Shown piece by piece: positions 40,292-43,644 of a stretch of DNA of 43,644 nucleotides. The notes beneath the pieces are model-generated. The model worked only from the letters and a program-made list of their open reading frames with translations, was not told the origin of the DNA and did no database searches. The stretch is from Candidatus Latescibacterota bacterium (GTDB lineage Bacteria > Latescibacterota > UBA2968 > SICM01), in assembly GCA_009694805.1 (NCBI GenBank), contig SICM01000015.1, forward strand, positions 1-43,644, written 5' to 3'. Within the stretch, counting starts at the first letter, position 1. Each line of letters starts with the position of its first letter. The position numbers and the translations under genes were made by a program.

Positions 40292-41518
40292 TTAGTCTTC
40301 TTCCCGGGCAAGCGCCTCAAGCAACGCCCGGACCCCCTCGAAGTGACGGGTCTGGTAGTTCTTCAACAGGGAGAGATCCGTCTCATCCCTCCGGCACCTC
40401 CGCAGGGCGTCCGTGTCAAACCCGCACTCCAGGTCGAAGGCGGGAACCTGGCCCCGCTCGACCAGCCAGGCCGGAAGCGACCCCGCGCAGCAGCCGAACC
40501 CGAGCCACTTCCCGGCGAACTGGGGCTCGGGATAGAAGGCCTTCCCGAAGATGTCGATCAGATACTTGCACCGGTTCACGTAGCCCTCGGACCCTTCGGC
40601 CGAGTTGGCGGCCAGCGCGGGGGGGCCGCAGATGCTGGCCAGCGCATGGTAGCTGAACACCGCCTTGGGGAGTTCCCCCGAAAATGCCGACACGACCGCC
40701 TTCGTTTCCGGCGCGCTCGCAGGAGCGGGCCCCCGGTACGTGAGGGATCCCGGCTCGTCCGTGGAAAAACCATACCCATACTCCACCTGATCCCACAGGG
40801 CGGGGAAATTCCGGTTGAGGTCAACGCCACTGGGATTCGTCCGGATATACCAGGGCGCTCCCTGAACCTCGTCCTCTCTCGAATCGATGTTGACCGAGGG
40901 CAGCGCGACGACCTGGACCGTCTGAAGCAGGTCGGGGCTTTCCTCGACCAGTCTTCTCAGCGCAGGGATGATCAACTCGGGGCCGGACTCCCCGCCGTGG
41001 ATGGCCCCCACCAGGCCCATCGCCAGCTTGCCCTTGCCGATTCGAACGCAGGGAATATCGAGCCCCCTCGTGGTCTGGCCGCAGACCGACAGCTCCACCG
41101 TGCCGGGCGCGGTATCGCGGAGGGCCTCCAGACGGCGCATCATTTCGCGGTAGGACCACCACACCTCCGGGTCGCGCACCCGCACGGGAATGGGTCCGAC
41201 CGGGGCGGAGTTTCGGGTCTGAATCCAGTAGGCGTAGGTTCGGCCCAGGGCCGGCGATCTGTCCAGAAACACGTACTTGCGGCGGTTGGTCGCCTCGATG
41301 CTGCCCTCGAACAGAAGATCAGCGCCCGAGGCATCCGCGTTGAAGAAAAACTCCTCGTAGTCCTCCCCGAACACGAACGGCTCTTCTCTGCGGAAAATCC
41401 GAATCCGGGCGAATTCTTCGTCGTCGTTCGCCTGAAACATCGGCGTGCTCTTCAGCCAGCTCAGCTCCACGGAGCCTTCCACCGCAATGGCCTTTGCCCC
41501 GTAGATGGGTTTTCTCAT
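40292..41518 (-). CDS. M14 zinc carboxypeptidase-like protein with N-terminal beta domain
   Basis: The product is 408 residues. Residues 1 to about 115 resemble a fibronectin-type beta sandwich (VEGSVELSWLKSTP, RIRIFRREEPF, YAYWIQTRN). The M14 catalytic domain follows with H174-G-G-E177 (zinc), N235-R236 in DLNRNFP (substrate carboxylate), H291 in SYHALAS (zinc) and E364 in FDLECGF (general base). This is the full carboxypeptidase A-type set. In family M14 such proteins cleave C-terminal residues, or act as deacylases or amidases on small molecules; here the target may be the peptide part of a proteoglycan or an acylated sugar (inference). There is no signal peptide. It ends 17 bp before the lyase start and begins 38 bp after PhyH 2. 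Confidence 0.85.
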   Translation of the reverse strand: MRKPIYGAKAIAVEGSVELSWLKSTPMFQANDDEEFARIRIFRREEPFVFGEDYEEFFFNADASGADLLFEGSIEATNRRKYVFLDRSPALGRTYAYWIQTRNSAPVGPIPVRVRDPEVWWSYREMMRRLEALRDTAPGTVELSVCGQTTRGLDIPCVRIGKGKLAMGLVGAIHGGESGPELIIPALRRLVEESPDLLQTVQVVALPSVNIDSREDEVQGAPWYIRTNPSGVDLNRNFPALWDQVEYGYGFSTDEPGSLTYRGPAPASAPETKAVVSAFSGELPKAVFSYHALASICGPPALAANSAEGSEGYVNRCKYLIDIFGKAFYPEPQFAGKWLGFGCCAGSLPAWLVERGQVPAFDLECGFDTDALRRCRRDETDLSLLKNYQTRHFEGVRALLEALAREED

Positions 41519-41556
41519 GTCTTGCCTGTCGATGGGTGTCCTGGCCGTGACGAAGC

Positions 41557-42402
41557 TCAGACCACCCGGTTGGCCTCGTCATAGTACTTGTTGATTTTGG
41601 GCACCTCGGTCATGCCGTGCCATGCCCCGCGAAACAGGGTCTGCCGCTTGGGAGCCATGGCGGCGATCACCTCGGCGGCTGGGCAGCCCTTGCCCCATTT
41701 CGAGTTGACCGTGTTGTAACAGGTGAAGAGGCTCAGCCGGTCGCGCTCCGGGTGGGTCCAGCGCGTGCCCGTGTGGCAGAGGGCCTCGGTGAAGATCACC
41801 GCCGAACCGGCCGGGCAGGTGTAGCTCTCCCACAGGGGGCTGTCCCTGCCGCTCACCTCCTCGGGCCGGGGGAAGGCGGCCTTGTGGCTTCCCGAAAGGA
41901 ACGCGGTCACCCCATCGCCCGGCCCCACCTCGTTGAGTTCCCACACCACCCGGGTCAGACCCGAGTGTACGCGGCCGGGCAACATCTGGTAAATGTGGGA
42001 GTTGCCGCAGAAATTGAAATACCCGCCCCCGCCGTGCGGACGCCAGTTGTCGTGGCCGGCCTTGCGGTGGCTGGTGTAGGTGTGGTCGTAGCGGAAGCCA
42101 TAGCAGTCCTCGGAGGCCAGGGCCTGGTGGGAAAGGATGGCGTTGAGCACGCCGACCACGGCCGGGTGGTCCAGCAGGATCTGGGAGGGCCCGCCGTGGT
42201 TGTCGCGGTGTTCAGGGGGCAGGGAGTCGCGCTCGTACATGAACTTCATCTGGTGGGCCTGCACCGGCGTCAGTTGCTCCTCGCTGAGCAGGCCGGGCAG
42301 GCAGATCCAGCCCTTCAGGTCGAAAAGGTACTTCTGGGCGGCGCTCATCGGCGTCACCGGCAGCCCATCGCCATTGGTGGTGGGCAGAAGGGTTTCGGAC
42401 AT
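41557..42402 (-). CDS. PhyH-like protein with HxG in place of the iron-binding HxD
   Basis: The product is 281 residues and has the phytanoyl-CoA dioxygenase fold: FDLKGWICLPGLLSEEQL at the start, a distal H210 in ALCHTGTRW and an arginine about ten residues later in HPERDRLS. Placing the first histidine by the usual spacing of 87-89 residues gives H123 in RPHGGGG, so the motif is H-G-G where H-x-D is expected. Loss of this carboxylate is seen in iron halogenases such as SyrB2, which leave a site open for chloride, but also in inactive or other variants. ATG 42402 has AAGGAG upstream; the frame open to 42453 is not supported. Gaps of 17 and 38 bp place it firmly in the operon. No signal peptide is seen. 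Confidence 0.82.
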   Translation of the reverse strand: MSETLLPTTNGDGLPVTPMSAAQKYLFDLKGWICLPGLLSEEQLTPVQAHQMKFMYERDSLPPEHRDNHGGPSQILLDHPAVVGVLNAILSHQALASEDCYGFRYDHTYTSHRKAGHDNWRPHGGGGYFNFCGNSHIYQMLPGRVHSGLTRVVWELNEVGPGDGVTAFLSGSHKAAFPRPEEVSGRDSPLWESYTCPAGSAVIFTEALCHTGTRWTHPERDRLSLFTCYNTVNSKWGKGCPAAEVIAAMAPKRQTLFRGAWHGMTEVPKINKYYDEANRVV

Positions 42403-42419
42403 CGCGTGCTCCTTGTGGT

Positions 42420-43478
42420 TTAGGACCTGAGTTCCGCCTTCACGAGACGCCACCCGGAGGCGTCAGCGCTCAGCGCGGTGTGGCCCCTGTGCCGGTCGTA
42501 CACCCTGTGCATGTCCTCGATACCGTCGAAGTAGCCCACGATGTGGGCCGCGCTGAAGGACTCGCCCGCCTTCACCGGCCTGCCGTGGATCTCCTCGATC
42601 ATGACGATGATGTCCCCGGTCCGCTGGCTGCACCACGCCTCGTAGACCACGGACGGTTCGAGCGTCAGACCGGCCAGCCAGGGGCCGTCTTCACCCGTCT
42701 TCATGTCCCGCAGATGATACGCGCGGATGAACCGCTCCGGCGTCCGGTTCAGATCGCGGCGATACCCGAACTTCAGGTCCGGCGGGAACGGAGTGAAGAA
42801 CTCGCCGGACGGGATGCGCACCCCTCCGGGGCCGCTCAGATAGCTGAGATAGACCTCGCTGAACGTGTCGCCCTTCTCGTGGCGGATACAGCCCGGCGTG
42901 TCGTTGCGGAGGAACATCTCCCCCGAATCGTTGACGCTGTCGATCCTGTCCATCAACACGAAGAACCGCTCACCCTTGGGGAATACGATCACCTGCGTCC
43001 AGCGCGATCCGGCCCTGCGGCCGGGGGCGGCGTATTCGTACTGGTAGGTCGTCTTGACTGCGACGAAGTCCGTCCCTCGGATGACCTCCGGCTGCACGGG
43101 CTTCATCCGGTGGCAGAGCTGCGGCCCCTCGACCACGCGCTTGCGATGGCTGCTGCCGTGACAGGTCAGGGCATAGGACCGCCGTGCCGGGTCGGTCTCG
43201 TTTTCGTGCCAGAGATATTGGCTGACGCCGTGTCCGTCCGGTGCGATCACCTGATCGCCGTAGGCTTCGTCGCTGCCCGCCTCCATGAGCCAGTCCACGA
43301 CCATCAGGCCGTCGCCGACTTCCCGGAAGCCCGTCGCCTTGTCGAGAAATGAGCCCTTTTCGATGCCGGTCATCCACTGCTTCGGGTTCTTCTTGGGAAT
43401 CACGGCTTCGAGCCTGTCAGTCTCGATGGTGACGGCGCGGTCGTCCTCGCTCACGCGCACCCACCCGGTGTCTTTCAT
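42420..43478 (-). CDS. Uncharacterised protein, first gene of the minus-strand run
   Basis: The product is 352 residues, predicted to be mainly beta: DDRAVTIETDRLEAVIPKKN, GLMVVDWLMEAG, FVAVKTTYQYEYAAPGRR, RWTQVIVFPKGERFFVLMDR, GLTLEPSVVYEAWC and IIVMIEEIHGRPV. The pattern of paired strands with tryptophan and aromatic clusters recalls the beta-sandwich of galactose-mutarotase-like or lyase accessory domains, but I see no catalytic motif and no known family. ATG 43478 follows AAAGGA. There is no signal peptide. The next gene starts 17 bp downstream. As the first gene of the run it sits beside an apparent insertion element, so its own promoter would lie within 43479-43596. Confidence 0.65.
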   Translation of the reverse strand: MKDTGWVRVSEDDRAVTIETDRLEAVIPKKNPKQWMTGIEKGSFLDKATGFREVGDGLMVVDWLMEAGSDEAYGDQVIAPDGHGVSQYLWHENETDPARRSYALTCHGSSHRKRVVEGPQLCHRMKPVQPEVIRGTDFVAVKTTYQYEYAAPGRRAGSRWTQVIVFPKGERFFVLMDRIDSVNDSGEMFLRNDTPGCIRHEKGDTFSEVYLSYLSGPGGVRIPSGEFFTPFPPDLKFGYRRDLNRTPERFIRAYHLRDMKTGEDGPWLAGLTLEPSVVYEAWCSQRTGDIIVMIEEIHGRPVKAGESFSAAHIVGYFDGIEDMHRVYDRHRGHTALSADASGWRLVKAELRS

Positions 43479-43524
43479 GGCGTCCTTTCCTCTGTCCCAT
43501 AGTACACGACAGTTAAAATAGTTG

Positions 43525-43597
43525 CAGTGCAGTTCAGGAAGTGGTTAACTAAATGGTGTCCAAGCCAAAAGTTAACCTCAAACCCGGAGCTGCACTG
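43525..43597. repeat. Nested inverted repeats ahead of a + strand gene
   Basis: The outer pair is CAGTGCAG (43525-43532) with CTGCACTG (43590-43597). The inner pair is GGTTAAC (43543-43549) with GTTAACC (43571-43577). Together they could fold into a two-step hairpin immediately upstream of the gene starting at 43597. The region is AT-rich compared with the run on its left. It fits the terminal part of an insertion sequence. Confidence 0.5.
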
Positions 43598-43644
43598 TGA
43601 ACATGATCAATACACTGAAGCAGGCGTTTTCGCAACAGGAAATT
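43597..43644 (+). CDS. 5' end of a gene, probably a transposase
   Basis: GTG 43597 with GGAG seven bases upstream opens a frame that runs off the window (start MNMINTLKQAFSQQE reading GTG as Met). Only 16 residues are visible, so the family cannot be named. The nested inverted repeats before it and the change in base composition suggest an insertion-sequence transposase. Confidence 0.35.
   Translation, partial: MNMINTLKQAFSQQEI

Noticed and set aside
1-43644. tRNA, rRNA, CRISPR arrays and riboswitches
   Set aside because: No cloverleaf-like segment, rRNA stretch, regular spacer-repeat array or known riboswitch pattern was seen on reading both strands.

Overview
The window looks like a high-GC bacterial chromosome or metagenome contig. 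The gene families (several phytanoyl-CoA dioxygenases, a ceramidase-like hydrolase, heparinase II/III-type lyases, Kelch and other propellers, D-aminoacylase, right-handed beta-helix proteins, and a family with the motif GEHGDY/FNDKHL) are a mix I associate with Planctomycetota, Lentisphaerota, Kiritimatiellota, Verrucomicrobiota or Hydrogenedentota. This is inference from gene content; no rRNA or marker gene is present to fix the taxon.

Layout. Bases 1-2722 are on the + strand: the 3' end of an unknown gene, an AT-richer stretch with what looks like one frameshifted hypothetical gene (136-815), a DUF1016/YhcG-type PDDEXK nuclease (847-1995) and a histidine phosphatase (2111-2722). From 2727 to 43478 everything is on the minus strand: about 24 genes, most separated by less than 100 bp and many with a clear AGGAGG-type ribosome site. 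The far right (43479-43644) holds the start of a + strand gene behind nested inverted repeats, probably the edge of an insertion sequence.

Read 5' to 3' on the minus strand the run is: unknown protein (42420-43478), PhyH-type oxygenase with an HxG instead of HxD motif, M14 carboxypeptidase-like protein, family 8 polysaccharide lyase (chondroitin ABC lyase type), phage-tail-like beta-helix, membrane protein, Kelch protein, second PhyH oxygenase, a chimeric heparinase fragment, a 3-hydroxyisobutyrate-dehydrogenase-like reductase, a truncated secreted Kelch gene joined to a beta-helix remnant, a beta-propeller, heparinase-like lyase 4, a LamG domain split by an inserted propeller, an uncharacterised Planctomycete-type protein, heparinase-like lyase 3, a ceramidase-like hydrolase, a GH36-like glycosidase, heparinase-like lyase 2, a TetM-like GTPase, heparinase-like lyase 1, a beta-helix protein, an isochorismatase-type hydrolase and a D-aminoacylase.

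Together this reads as a locus for breaking down a uronic-acid-rich, probably N-acylated polysaccharide such as a glycosaminoglycan or an unusual microbial or algal glycan: lyases (heparinase-type, PL8) cut the chain, a glycosidase trims products, deacylase and amidase-type hydrolases act on N-acyl or amide groups, and oxygenases and a reductase act on small products. The locus has no SusC/D pair, no ABC or TonB importer, no sulfatase and no regulator, and almost none of the enzymes shows a signal peptide. Two chimeric gene fragments flank the reductase gene and point to recombination around 30.4-32.4 kb.
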